DNA of 64,000 nt from Coenobita brevimanus (GCA_032717465.1 CM064690.1:9956093-10020092), one strand, 5' to 3'; shown: positions 1 through 15,132, counted from the first letter of the stretch. Notes: generated by a model not told the origin, from the sequence alone. Numbers and translations are program-made.

Positions 1-629
1 CACGTCTAAACTCTCCACGACCATGCATCAAAGTCCCCCTCCTGTCATTAAAGTTTCGTCTTTTATAACCACACCAGAAATTACCGAATTGGCACTTAAG
101 AACGATGGTTACCGTTTTATATTTTATACATTAACTCAATACTTAACCAAATACATTACTTTTAACAAAACATAATGTATTACTCATAAAGTGAACACTT
201 ACATGAAAAAATATTATATATACATACGCTACATATATATACCAATCCTTCCCTGTTAAACAACCGATTAATCTAGAACAACAAATAATAACAGGAAACA
301 TGCAAGGTGCGACTTAACGATACAAACAATTCATATGAAGTATCAGCCGCCTCGTGACATTGGTACGTTATATATGCAGAGTATGGCGATGTTAGAAAGA
401 TTTGTATATAACACAAAATAGGACAGTAAGGTCTAATAAGCAAAATAAATCACTTAGGAAAAGGTGTTAGGAAGCTTCCTTGACCGACGAGAATACGGGC
501 CAAAGAAGAGTGTAGAATATTCTCATGTCTCTTGTACTACCTTCTGAAAAAAATAATAATCTCATTACGATAAAGAATTGATCGTACGTATTCACTATTA
601 ATATTATTATTATTATTATTGCTGTTGTT

Positions 630-661
<32 letters not shown>

Positions 662-1197
662 TATTATTATTAATATGCGTCCACAATGCAAGTGTGGAAC
701 GTGTCGAGCGAGCGAGGGAACAAGTCAGGCAGTGCTGAATATTGCCTCATGTGGCTCATCATCTTCCTCTGATTTCTTGACCTGAAAATACTGAAGAGAA
801 CTTATTAGATTACACCAAAAATATTCCCTCACACTTCCAAAAACCAATACTCTTCTTGTATTAACTTTAGGTCTATGGCTTGGGACTTAGCAGGTTTATA
901 ATGACTTTGTTTTTTGGTCAGTCACAAAAATTAGTTTCACTAAACCTCTCGATGCGCTCCGATTAGAATCAGAAATCAGAAATTCAGAGTTTCTTTCGTC
1001 GATTAGGGCACTGTATTAGTTTGACTCGGATTCAGTCAAAAGTTTCCAAAAAAAAAAAAAAAGCCTAACAGAAAATACTATTTGTGTTGAAAACGCAAAA
1101 CCTGGTTGTTCTCAGCAATCGTCGGAAAATGCTGCTGCGCTACTCACGCAGCCTTAGGCCGTTACTTCTTGCCCAGCCGGCTGTTACGCTAATCTGC

Positions 1198-1241
<44 letters not shown>

Positions 1242-1538
1242 CTCCATTTACGGAAAAACTGCTGGGTATTACGGGTTGTCTATGATATGAAAATAATTGA
1301 GGATTTATGTGCGATTTCCAAATTGGTGTCTATCTTCCTTGTAAATTCAGAACTGGCTGAGACATCCAAAAAAGTTCGCTACTGTACTACAGAGTTTTCC
1401 TCCCAACCCCTGACCCCATTTCTTGCTCATGCAATAAATCTTTGTTCGGGTACATGTCAGGGGTCAAAAACAACCGGTATGACTAAATTTGGTGTTCCAG
1501 CTGGCTTCGCTCGCTCGAACAACAACAACAATAACAAA

Positions 1539-1582
<44 letters not shown>

Positions 1583-1607
1583 TGATGATGATGATGATGA
1601 TTATTAC

Positions 1608-1646
<39 letters not shown>

Positions 1647-1771
1647 CATTATTATTGTTATTGTTGTTGCTGTTGTTTTTCAGTTAGGACGAACAGAGAT
1701 GGCAAAACCTATTGATATATTTCCTTCCTCTTACGAAGGAAAAAAAAAAATGTCTATATATTTATCTATCT
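1..1771. other. gene-free AT-rich sequence with microsatellites
   Basis: No supported gene. The stretch holds an (ATT)/(ATC) microsatellite near 600-672, an A run at about 1201-1236, and a compound (AAT)(GAT)(ATT) microsatellite at about 1515-1680. The open frames here are homopolymers of Met, Ile, Lys, Asn or Tyr created by those repeats. Nothing else is recognised. Confidence 0.7.
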
Positions 1772-1870
1772 ATAGCCAGGCGCCTTAATCCCGCAAGGGG
1801 TGGCCACAAACAAATCTCTATGTCGCCCTATCTCCTGCCATTTTGCTCCCCTCCCCCCAGCTCACACACC
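1772..1870 (-). mobile_element. LINE A 3'-end fragment (severely 5'-truncated)
   Basis: The sequence starting GGCGCCTTAATCCCGCAAG and continuing GGTGGCCACAAACAAAT is the reverse complement of the 3' terminus of the LINE at 7807-9460. There it encodes the C-terminal residues FVCGHPLRD and is followed by an (ATAG)n tail. Here the tail lies to the left as TATCTATCTATAG. Only about 100 bp remain, with no coding capacity. Confidence 0.65.
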
Positions 1871-1896
1871 CCTAAGATAAATAAATAAATAAATCA

Positions 1897-1899
<3 letters not shown>

Positions 1900-1985
<86 letters not shown>

Positions 1986-1988
1986 TGG

Positions 1989-2021
<33 letters not shown>
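1900..2021. repeat. (TA)n + (GT)n compound microsatellite
   Basis: A pure TA tract of about 82 bp is followed by ATGCATGGAT and a 30-bp GT tract. The overlapping Tyr/Ile and Thr/His reading frames are repeat artefacts. Confidence 0.95.
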
Positions 2022-2030
<9 letters not shown>

Positions 2031-2337
2031 AAATATATATATGTTTGTATATATATGTATATACTGTATATGCCTATGTATATAAAGTACATATATATAT
2101 ATTTGCCTTAATGCCCTGGGGCTTCGCCCCAATGGTCGGTAGGAAAAAAAAAAAAAAAAAAAAAAAAACCAGGAGGGGACTTCTCACTCAATCTCGTCCA
2201 GTTAACTTCGGTTCTTGGGCGAGTCAGTCCTAGTTTCTTGTCTTATTTATTAAAGAAGAGAGTGTACATACAGAGTCTTTTGTTCCACTATTCCTTCGCC
2301 TCGCTATACACCCGTGACAACCAGCAATATCCAAAAA

Positions 2338-2530
2338 TAAATCACTAAGCAACGTTGGGTCTGGTTAGTACTTGGATGGGTGACCGCCTGGGAACACCAG
2401 ATGCTGTTGGCATCCCTACGTGTCAAGTGGGGTTGGTGGAGGATTAGTGCCCCTCCCTGTAAAACAATTAACTCTAAGCCCTTGGCCTCCCCATTTGGGA
2501 TACATGGCGTCTGGCAATGGATGGATGGAT
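2338..2530 (+). mobile_element. 5S rRNA-derived SINE (SINE3-like)
   Basis: Positions about 2340-2414 match the 3' two thirds of a eukaryotic 5S rRNA. The internal A-box region (CTAAGCAACGTTGGGTC) and the C-box (CTTGGATGGGTGACCGCCTG) are both recognisable, followed by GGGAACACCAG and GCTGTTGGCAT. The 5' third is missing. About 110 bp of unrelated sequence follow and end in GGCGTCTGGCAATGGATGG with a (GGAT)n tail. That end resembles the 3' terminus of LINE A, best compared with the copy ending at 46250. Known SINE3 elements combine a 5S-derived head with a LINE-like tail, which is why I prefer a SINE over a plain 5S pseudogene. A truncated 5S pseudogene is the alternative. Confidence 0.65.
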
Positions 2531-2539
2531 GGAAATCAC

Positions 2540-6815
<4,276 letters not shown>

Positions 6816-6873
<58 letters not shown>

Positions 6874-6902
6874 GATATATATAGATATATATATATATAT
6901 AG
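6816..6902. repeat. (TA)n microsatellite with TAGATA interruptions
   Basis: A pure TA tract is followed by TAGATATA variants that run into the LINE A fragment, consistent with the element's own microsatellite tail having expanded. Confidence 0.95.
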
Positions 6903-7190
6903 ATATAGCCCGACGCCCTAATCCAGCAAAGGGTGGCCGCAGACAAAACGCCTCCAAGGCGCTCTGTCATCCACCAGTTGACTACCCTCCCCCCCCCCCA
7001 CCTCCCCTCCCTCATATACCTCTCAACTCCATCCCTCCACCTCATCCTCGGTCTACCTCTCCCTCTCCCTCCCTCCACCTCACCTACATACACCCTCTTA
7101 GTCAGTCTTTCATTCTCCATACTCTTCACATGTTCAAACCACCTCAGTGTATTTCTCCTAATCTTCTCAACTATATCCACATCCACCCCA
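6903..7190 (-). mobile_element. LINE A 3' fragment
   Basis: Reverse complement of the LINE A 3' end. It starts at ATAGCCCGACGCCCTAATCC and extends through the codons for the conserved C-terminal segment (RRNTLRWFEHVKSMENERL on the minus strand, then a Gly/Arg-rich GGRGRGRPRMRWRDGVERYM segment). It is 5'-truncated at about 7190, where similarity to the full copy at 7807-9460 stops. One frame is open across most of the fragment and runs on into the TA tract, but there is no RT domain. Confidence 0.85.
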
Positions 7191-7645
7191 CTAGAGGAGT
7201 TACTGAAGGCTATTATCTAACTCTCCAGTTCAGAGGAGTCTCTCATACTGAACAAAATCATCTGGAGACAACAAGAATAAAATACCGTGACAATGATGTC
7301 TCCAGGCTGAAGGAGCCAACTTGTGCTGTAGCAGCCATGAGTTTATATGCAGCATGTAGTAGTTTTCATTATCCATTACATCCACAGAGATCAACAGTTC
7401 CATATTATGCTCTATGAAGGCAACACAGTACCTCAGCTAAGGCCATTTGATTTTGTATCCTTAAACTCATATCACAAAAGGGAAAGCGAGTCTCTAGTGC
7501 TTGACTGCCATTTGTGGAATGCCTATGTTTATTAGATTTGCTCAGCCTGCATTCTACAATACCATATGTAGTGCAGTCAGAACCAATAAGGAGAGGACAG
7601 CATTTTCTGTCTTCATCACAGGCTTTAGCAATAAAATAATAATAA

Positions 7646-7715
7646 CCTCATCATCATTATTCTGACTTACCCCCACCATAAGATAGTGTGAGGTAAGTCA
7701 GAATAATGATGATGA

Positions 7716-7717
<2 letters not shown>
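7646..7717. repeat. perfect 25-bp hairpin
   Basis: 7646-7670 and 7693-7717 are perfect reverse complements (CCTCATCATCATTATTCTGA followed by CTTAC) separated by a 22-nt loop, directly before a (TA)n tract that starts at 7719. Confidence 0.9.
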
Positions 7718-7718
<1 letters not shown>

Positions 7719-7794
<76 letters not shown>

Positions 7795-7806
7795 TATATA
7801 TATATA
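7719..7806. repeat. (TA)n microsatellite
   Basis: An almost pure TA tract with a single AA interruption near 7790. It forms the left boundary of the LINE A copy. Confidence 0.96.
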
Positions 7807-8004
7807 CTGTATGTAGAGAGTGAGAGCAGTGTGAGTATAAGTGGTTGGGGAATGGCTGGGAGAAGAAGAGATGAGAGGAGGGAGGAAGAGATCAGTAGGT
7901 CGGAAGTAGTGGAAGCGATGAAGAAGATTAAGCTGGGAAAGGCCCCAGGAATTGATGGAGTGTGTGGTGAAATGCTTAGGTATTAGTATGGGGGTGAGAT
8001 TGTT

Positions 8005-8616
8005 GTGGAGTGGATATGGAAGTTGTGTAGATTGGCTTGGGAAGAGGGAAGGGTTCCAGAGGACTGGAAATCAGGTATAATTGTTCCTCTGTACAAAGGA
8101 AAAGGGGAGAGAGAAGTATGTGGTAACCATAGGGGTATTTGCCTTCTTAGTGTGACTGGTAAAATATATGGTAGAATACTCATTGATAGGGTTAGGCATA
8201 TGACAGAGGAGCTAGTTGGAGAAGAACAAGTGGGATATAGGAAGGGAAAAAGGTGTGTAGATCAGATATTTATTCTAAGATGTTTAGTGGAGAAGTATCT
8301 AGAGAAGGGAAGGAAAGTGTATGCTGCCTTCATGGACTTGGAGAAAGCTTATGACAGAATAGATAGGCAAGGTATGTGGAAGGTATTAAGAATATATGGA
8401 GTGGAGGGGAAATTGTTGAGTGCTGTGAAGAGTATGTACGAGGGAGCTAGGGCTACGGTGCGAGTGGATGGTGAGCTGAGTGAGTTCTTTGATCTCAATG
8501 TGGGACTGAAACAGGGGTGTGTGATGTCTCCATGGCTGTTTAATATATATATGGATGGGGTTGTAAAGGAGGTGCAAGGTAGGGCAGTGGATGTTGGGGG
8601 TGGCCCTAATGAATGA
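8005..8616 (+). pseudogene. LINE A reverse transcriptase, N-terminal part
   Basis: A 203-residue open frame with the first half of a non-LTR RT: WKSGIIVPLYKGKG, NHRGICLLSVTGKIYGRIL and the catalytic motif A FMDLEKAYDRID (Asp at about residue 111). It continues with GLKQGCVMSPWLFNIYMD, the QG..SP block, at about 167-184. The frame continues upstream past an in-frame TAG at 7982, so the apparent Met start is not a real start. It ends at a frameshift in a G-rich run near 8600, after which the RT resumes in the next frame. The full protein would copy LINE RNA into DNA at the target site; this copy is broken. Confidence 0.85.
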
Positions 8617-9427
8617 GGGTGAGATTTGGAAGCTTCCGGTGTTGCTGTTTGCTGATGATACAGTATTGTTGAGTGAAGATGAATGGGAGTTGCAAGGTCT
8701 GGTGAATGAATTTGGGACAGTGTGTAGGAGGAGGAATCTGAAAGTTAATGTAAACAAAAGTAAAGTTTTGGTGTTTGAGAGGAATGAAGTCACAGAGTGT
8801 GCAGTGAGGTTGGATGGTGAGGATATGGAGAATGTGAGTGCATTCAAGTACTTGGGTAGTGTGATGAGTAAGGATGGAACTTTGGGGGATGACGTACGTG
8901 AAAGGGTACAGCAGGGAAGAAAGGTTGTTGGTACACTGAAAGCAGTGATGAGAAATAGGGAGGTGAGTATGGAAGTTAAGAAGTCACTGCATGATGGTAT
9001 TGTGATCCCTACCCTGACGTATGGAAGCGAGGCGTGGACCTTGCAAGAGGGGAACAAGTCAAGAGTGAGAGCAGTGGAAATGAGTTACTTGAGAGGAGAA
9101 TGTGGAGTGACGTGGAGGGACAGGTTGACGAATGAAGAAGTGAAGGAACGTTGTGGGGTAGATGTGGATGTGGTTGAAAAGATTAGGAGAAATACACTGA
9201 GGTGGTTTGGACATGTGGAGAGAATGGAGAATGAAAGACTGACCAAGAGGGTGTATGTAGGTGAGGTGGAGGGAGGGAGAGGGAGGGGTAGACCGAGGAT
9301 GAGGTGGAGGGATGGAGTTGAGAGGTATATGAGGGAGGGGGGGGTGATTTGGGGGGAGGGGAGTCAAATGGTGGGTGACAGAGTGACTTGGAGGCGTTTT
9401 GTCTGCGGCCACCCTTTGCGGGATTAG
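8591..9427 (+). pseudogene. LINE A reverse transcriptase, C-terminal part
   Basis: A 278-residue open frame continuing the RT after the frameshift. The catalytic FADD motif (LLFADDTVLL) is at residues 18-27. The thumb region follows (NLKVNVNKSKVLVF), then FKYLGSVMSKDG, then the C-terminal LRWFGHVERMENERL motif common in several LINE clades. A Gly/Arg-rich stretch comes next, and the frame ends FVCGHPLRD. The last 30 codons are the part most often retained in truncated copies elsewhere in the window. Its Met start is arbitrary because the real frame enters from the previous segment. Confidence 0.85.
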
Positions 9428-9460
9428 GGCGTCGGGCTATAGATAGATAGATAGATAGAT

Positions 9461-9873
9461 GTATCATCATCAGCCATTACATGTCCACTGCTGAACAAAG
9501 ACCTCCCCCAACCTTCTCCACGAATTCCTTGACTAAGCCAATCTTTGCCACGCGTTCCCTGCAAATTTCTCTATCTCATCCCTCCACTTCCTGTCTGGGC
9601 TTTTTCTGCTACGCTTACAATCTCCTGGTGTCCAGTCAGTCAGCCTCTTGCTCCATCGGTTATTCCTTATTCTTGCTACATGGCCTGCCCACTTCCATTT
9701 CTGTTCTTTTATAACTTCTATATTATCTTTGACTTTAGTCAGCTCTATCACCAAAGTTGATCTTTTCCTGTCTCTTAAAGATATTCCCAACACTGACCAT
9801 TCCATTGCTCTCTGAGAACGAATTAGTTTATTTTCCATCGATTTTGTCAGTTACCAAGTCTCACAACCATACG

Positions 9874-9876
<3 letters not shown>
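9461..9876 (-). mobile_element. RTE-type LINE, 3' fragment
   Basis: On the minus strand an open frame (9533-9838) reads [53 protein letters not shown] and WRDEIEKFAG. This is the C-terminal end of RTE-class LINE proteins. Upstream codons (MTYGCETW) extend the similarity to 9876, where a (TA)n tract cuts the element. The 3' end at 9461-9480 is GTATCATCATCAGCC, i.e. a TGATGATGA-type tail on the element strand, typical of RTE. The RT domain is absent. It lies tail to tail with LINE A. Confidence 0.8.

Positions 9877-9967
<91 letters not shown>
9876..9967. repeat. (TA)n microsatellite, about 90 bp
   Basis: Pure TA dinucleotides bordering the 5'-truncated RTE fragment. Confidence 0.97.
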
Positions 9968-9970
<3 letters not shown>

Positions 9971-10396
9971 CAGAGGAAGGAAAAAAATAATAAAAAGAAA
10001 TGTCCATACACCACATTACATGTGTCCTCCACGCGTAAAAAAATCTGTAACATTCTGACTTATGGTTGAAGTTTGGGAGGAAACTATACTCAGGAAGCGA
10101 GTTTAAAATAGAAGCAGTTCAGGGAATAACAGAAATCTGATAGACAGAGGTTCTGCAATATGACAGTGTAACAGTCCAGTCATGACTGTTACCAGATGCT
10201 CATGTATCACGAGGGAAGACGTGTAGAAGTGGCACAATGGATGCAGCTTTGTCTGAGCATTTGCCAGTAAAGTACAGTATCTAAAATAATGCAAGGGAGG
10301 CAACAGTTCTTTCATTTGTAATTGCAGAGTTAAGAATAATGCTTACAGTTTTCTGAATTTTACCAATTGTTTTAATGCAACCTCTCATCATCCACT

Positions 10397-10660
10397 TCAC
10401 AAGGGTAAGCAATAGTGCAGCTGAGGGCAGACAAGACTCTTGTAAATTATAGCTATCTGCTCGTCAGTGCAAAAGTTACGGATTCTGTCTAATAATCCAA
10501 GTTTCTTTGAAGCGGTTTTAGCATGTGGCCTAACATGAGTCCAGCTGAGGGTACTGTTAAGTGAACCACCGAGAATGTCATTACTTTTAGAGATAGGAAT
10601 ATTAGTATCACTAAAGGCAATATAGGAATTAGGCAATATCTGTTTAATACTCAATTGCAT
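10397..10660 (-). pseudogene. Jockey-type RT fragment (thumb/C-terminal)
   Basis: An 87-residue frame with KTASKKLGLLDRIRNF and IIYKSLVCPQLHYCLP. These correspond to the conserved ‘..KKLGFL.R.R..L....Y.....P..EYC..' segment after the RT palm in Jockey-like LINEs. It is in the same orientation and correct order relative to the palm fragment upstream. Confidence 0.68.
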
Positions 10661-10828
10661 ATATCTGGTTTTCCTAGCATTAGATGAGTGTTATTTTGTC
10701 CCCATTAAGTGATCTTAGATAAGTCTTGATTTATGGAGATTGCTTTACCAAGTTGCGTGTTAAAGGTATTAAATTTTGTGAAATGGGTGATTAAATGTGA
10801 AGGAACTGTGAAGTGTTCAGTTACCTTC

Positions 10829-11197
10829 TCATAATAGAATGGAATTATTGGTGACCCGGCCTCCACTATAGGTGTAGGAAATCTTCAAACGAACGAACGA
10901 ACGGGTGACAGGTAAGAGATCATTAATATGAATTAAAAGCAGGGTTGGAGCCAGTACTGACCTTTGTTGTACACGGGCATTAAGAGAGTGAAAATTGGAA
11001 TATACATCATCTACTAGTATCTTTATCTTTCTGTCTCTGAGATATGAGGATATCGGAGGCACAATAGACAGGCCATCGCAAAGGAGTTTGGATAACGTGG
11101 AACTGTGCCACAGTCTATCAAAAGTTTTATAAATACAAAGGGTTACTGCATTGGTTTCTCCATGTTCATCAGTTGACTGATGCATGGTAGGGGTCAA
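10829..11197 (-). pseudogene. Jockey-type RT fragment (palm)
   Basis: A 122-residue remnant. GETNAVTLCIYKTFDRLWH corresponds to the region of RT motif A. SSYLRDRKIKILVDDVYSNF and QQRSVLAPTLLLIHINDLL correspond to the following motifs of Jockey RTs (PQGSVLSP-like block). The catalytic Asp of motif A, normally in a D-x-SKAFD context, is replaced (LCIYKTFD), and the FADD motif is not intact downstream. It is part of the minus-strand element at 10000-11960 and is non-functional. Confidence 0.7.
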
Positions 11198-12039
11198 GAG
11201 ACTGATTACAAATGCGGATCTTTAGTAACGAAAACCATAATGTCTGTCACTAATTAAGGGATGGCTTCAAGATGTTTAAAATTGTACGTATTAAAGACAA
11301 TCTCAAATACTTTCCCAGAGCAGATTATGATGACTATTGGTCTGTAATCAGAGGGGTTAGAGGAACTTCCTTTCTTCGAAATTATGGGGAATATTGGCTT
11401 CCTTCCATCAATTAGGGTATTCAAAAGTACGTATACTTAGTCTGAATAATTCAAGTAGAACAGGAGTAAGTTCTAGGAACCACTTTTTCAAAACGATTGG
11501 AGGTTTCCCATCTTGACCTGGAGCTTTGCTGGTAGGTAAATTGTCTAGGATGTGTTTTCGTACCTCTTTAGTATCTTTGGTGGAGCAGTTTTGGGAGAGT
11601 CAAGTTCTAGTCCAGGGACGTTCTGACCGACTTCCTCTAAGGTAGACTTTCTGGCAAATGTGCTGACAGGAATGCTCGCTTTTCCATGTGGGTCATTTAT
11701 AGTGTTTCCGTTTGAAGGTTTTAGTGGGGGAATGGGCGATAACTTGTTAAAGTTATTATTAAAAGACAGAGTTGACCAGAATTTTCTATTGTCATTAGGA
11801 TTATTTAATAGTTTGGATGCATTGCTTTAACGAAAGTTTGATTTAGGGAGATTTATTACTGCCTTTGCGTGTATTCTGGCAATTTTAAATTGACTAAGGG
11901 ATTCAGATGTTCTTAATTTTAAATAAATGTTATATGCTAAGGAATTTGGGGTCGTTGCTCGGGCACAGTAATGCTGTCACACTAATTTAGGGAGTCCGAT
12001 CCTTTAGTAAATTGATGACGGGTTATGAACAACTCCATA

Positions 12040-12480
12040 CCATGAAGAGAGAACCTGTATTTTTACACAGGAAAAATCATCAGAGAAATTACCAATATGC
12101 CGGGAATCAAACCCGGGACTCTCAGGTGAGAGCCAGGCAGCATACCACTACACCACGATCAGGTAAAAGCTAACTTACGTTGTCACAATCTTGTAACCAA
12201 CGTCCCTCCGCCCCCCACTGTGGGACTGAAAAAATACAGGTTCTCTCTTCATTCTGACTTGCCGTAAGTGCTTGGGATAGATTAAAAGCATCTACTTGCC
12301 CGAGTGCCAGGGGGTTAACTCACCCTCTTCAGGCCCACAGTGGGGGGCGGAGGGACGTTGGTTACAAGATTGTGACAACGAGAGTTAACTTTGACCTGGT
12401 CATGGTGTAGTGGTATGCTGCCTGGCTCTCACCTGAGAGTCCCGGGTTCGATTCCCGGCATATTGGTAATTTCTCTTGTA
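12040..12480. repeat. large inverted repeat containing two tRNA-Glu-like SINE units
   Basis: Arms of about 149 bp at 12082-12230 and 12328-12476 are near-perfect reverse complements, separated by about 97 bp. Each arm holds a tRNA-Glu-like sequence. The plus-strand copy has A-box TGGTGTAGTGG at 12403-12413 and B-box GGTTCGATTCC at 12445-12455. The minus-strand copy has its B-box at 12103-12113 and A-box at 12145-12155. A second, outer inverted pair of about 23 bp (ATGAAGAGAGAACCTGTAT) lies at about 12040-12063 and 12230-12252. The acceptor stems do not pair, so these are not functional tRNAs. Two SINE copies inserted head to head, or a palindromic transposon that captured a tRNA-derived sequence, would both fit. 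Confidence 0.75.
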
Positions 12481-15040
12481 TCAAGTTATTAATCGGTCTC
12501 CTTCTCCAGTCCATCAGCAGATCAACGTAATGATGACTCGTGCTGCGACAACCTAACCACCCCATTAACTGCCAGTATTTTCCCCCCAGGTGGAGTGTTT
12601 CTGTTTTTATCACCTCTGCACCTCTTATGAAATTCTACCTTTCTCCAGCCTTTTCTTTCCTTGTCTTTGCTATCCTCCCTTCTCCCTTTCCCTTTTTCCT
12701 CCCTCAATCTATCTCTGTGTAATAATTTTTCACTATCGCCACTATAGCCACCTCTCTATTAGTCTACCTGTCTGGACGCCCAAGCACTGTCATTGTCTCC
12801 TTTTCAATCTTAACCTGAGTTCACCTGCAGACACCAAATTGCACAATCTTCCTCTGCTTATTCCAGTGTGTGCGTTATGTCCTGGTAAAATTTGCATTTA
12901 CTCATTTTTTAAGGTTCTTCTCATTTCACACTATGCATTATCATATGCAGTCCAGGTTAAGCTAATACCATTCATATTTTTATGCAATCGGCTTTAAAGC
13001 CGAAACTCAAGGTGTGGAGGTAATGATCTTTGCTGATTGTTGGCAGGCTAAGTCTCTTTAATCAACTTCGTGAAGGTGGTAGCAAAATGTGTGCAAAATT
13101 TTATGGAATAATACCCAGATTTATTAGTAGATACTACGTGGCTGCCTTAGTATCGTCTGGAAACAGGGTTAGCACACCGTACTGTAGTATAGTGCTTTGT
13201 AGGTGAGGATGTCCACCATCCCCTCACTTCATGTAACACTGCTTGCAACTCAGCCTACAGTGAGTGACAAGACGAACGGTAATCTTATTTCCATACACCA
13301 TTTACTGCTCTGTGTTGTAAAAGTGCAATCAACAATGGGTTCGCCCAGCACTGCTTGATAATTGTTTGTTTTGAATTTGACAGTGTTAATGTAGTATCCT
13401 GTGGCAGTGGATGTAGAATTTTTTTTTGTCCCACAGGACTATGTATAACTGGGATGACAACCTATGTCCTGCCTACAGACATTATTTACTACTCAAGCGG
13501 CTCATGTGGCTGCAAAGAGGCGCTGCCGAGGTGGGACAATGGCACACATTTTAGTTGGCATAAGTAGGGGTACCCTATGTTCATGCATACAGACATTGTC
13601 TGGGAACCTGGATGGCCACTGTACCTGTGGCAGACCACTGGGGTTCCATTTTAACCACTGGCCACTCTTCCTGTGGCAGAAGACCCCCGGGGTTCCATTT
13701 TAACCACTGAATCTTTGTTCCTCCTTGGGCTCATTTCCACAGGGACATATTTCCGATGGACCTATTCCTACCGTGGACATATTTCCCCACCGCCCACGAA
13801 CCCAGTAACCCTGCTCACTCACCCCATGTGCCCTTCCCATCCCATGAATTCGTTCACCCATCCAACCCGTTGTAGCTAATAATAATTCAATATTAGAAGT
13901 AATAAACTCTACGGCAATTGGCTCCCGTGTTTCCACCATGTTGACTTTCTTATTTTAAAAGTTCTGATCTTGGCCATCAGAGGTGCCACTTGAACAACTG
14001 TAAAATAAACATGTAAAATCGTCGTTAAAAAGTTACACCAGTTAGAATTGTTCAGATAGCTCTTATGGAGACCCCTCTATTTCTATACAGGGCAAGAATA
14101 CAGACATTCCCTTTTATATAACAGAATTTACGGACTAGTGCTTGTCCGGAAAAAAAAAAAAAAAAAAAAACGCGGGACAAAGTAATATCCTTCCATAATG
14201 GGTTGTTTGCAATACCTTTATCATTGTTTACATACAGGTATTGAGTCCACAGTGACTAATTCTAACCAAAAAGTCGGAAAAAAAATGATATTCTCATAAT
14301 TTCGCATGTCGCGATTTCCAGCAATTCCGCATCGTCGTGTCGCTCATGATCATTTTTTATTTTTTCTGACACTCCATGGGCCTACCCTGACCTAAAGCAA
14401 AAAAAAATAGGTCAATATCTATTACCGTTCTAGTGAAAGTAACGAGCAAACCCACAGATGCACACACACATAACAGACTTCGAAACACCTCATCCTTGAC
14501 GACATAATTTTCATATTCCACGTTTTTGTTATAATCCTGCACGTCACCTAAGTTAACTGTACTGATAATAGAGATATATCAATAACATAACCGAAACTAT
14601 AAAGGCGGTGCACAAGTATGTATAGCATTTTGCTAAGAAAAACTTATCAAAGTGTCCTCTGCTACTTAGAATAAAATCGCAAGAACTGAGTTCAAGGTGG
14701 CAGCGGAAACTTTGTAGCAGCTCTTCCACGGCGATTTGTGCCCTCTTGTATATAGGTACCGGAGGCAAGCCATAGCAATACCAGAAATAAATACCATACA
14801 TACAATGTAAAGGAGCAATATACTCGTACATAACGAATCGCAAAGAAAAATTTGCTACAAAATCTCCTTTGTCACTGGAAGATGATTCTTTTTTTTTTTT
14901 TCTCTCTCTTTTTTTTTACTGCAACCATTACGCATACTTACCTTTAACCCCTTGAGTGTGTCAACATAATCACACCCACTCTTTCGAAACTACAGCATGT
15001 GTACCAACCCTTTCGAAACTACAGCAGGTGTTACGATTTG

Positions 15041-15042
<2 letters not shown>
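12481..15042. other. gene-free stretch
   Basis: No supported gene. A 21-bp phrase (GGGGTTCCATTTTAACCACT) occurs twice, at about 13637 and 13691. A/T homopolymers lie at 14151-14170 and about 14889-14905. CTTTCGAAACTACAGCA is duplicated at about 14981 and 15010 just before a GT tract. Short Pro/Ser/Leu-rich open frames show no domains. Confidence 0.6.

Positions 15043-15132
<90 letters not shown>
15043..15132. repeat. (GT)n microsatellite, 90 bp
   Basis: Uninterrupted GT dinucleotides; translated as Cys-Val repeats on the plus strand. Confidence 0.97.

Larger units (their letters stand above)
7807..9460 (+). mobile_element. LINE A: non-LTR retrotransposon, 5'-truncated, reverse transcriptase to 3' tail
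   Basis: This is the best copy of the LINE A family. The RT region starts near 7858 (KIKLGKAPGIDGVCGEML), continues through the open frame at 8005-8616 and, after a frameshift near 8600, through 8591-9427. The 3' end is a (GATA)n tail at 9436-9460. No endonuclease or ORF1 is visible, so the 5' part is missing. A stop (TAG at 7982) and the frameshift make it inactive. Six other fragments of the family lie at 1772, 6903, 37155, 44321, 45841 and 62560. The RT and C-terminal motifs are of CR1/L2/RTE type; I cannot fix the clade by eye. Confidence 0.88.
10000..11960 (-). mobile_element. decayed Jockey-type non-LTR retrotransposon
   Basis: Read on the minus strand, pieces of a Jockey-clade RT appear in the expected order despite frameshifts and stops. 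The palm entry (KAPGQDGKPP near 11530) and the SNPSDYRPI block near 11345 come first. The frame 10829-11197 carries KTFDRLWH, SSYLRDRKI and SVLAPTLLLIHINDLL. The frame 10397-10660 carries KKLGLLDRIRNF and YKSLVCPQLHYCLP, and a short C-terminal frame follows at 10103-10315. Flanks 5' and 3' are not defined. The number of lesions indicates an old insertion. Confidence 0.75.

Noticed and set aside
1464..2132. open frames of poly-Ile, poly-Asn, poly-Tyr and Thr-His
   Set aside because: Translations of AAT/ATT and TA/GT microsatellites.
2338..2414. functional 5S rRNA gene
   Set aside because: The 5' third is missing and a retroposon-like body with a (GGAT)n tail follows.
12395..12470. functional tRNA-Glu gene
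   Set aside because: A and B boxes and the T arm are good, but the acceptor strands do not pair, the anticodon stem is poor, and the sequence is part of a larger inverted repeat present twice.
12540..12997. host exon candidates of 60-135 residues
   Set aside because: No recognisable domain and no consistent splice signals.
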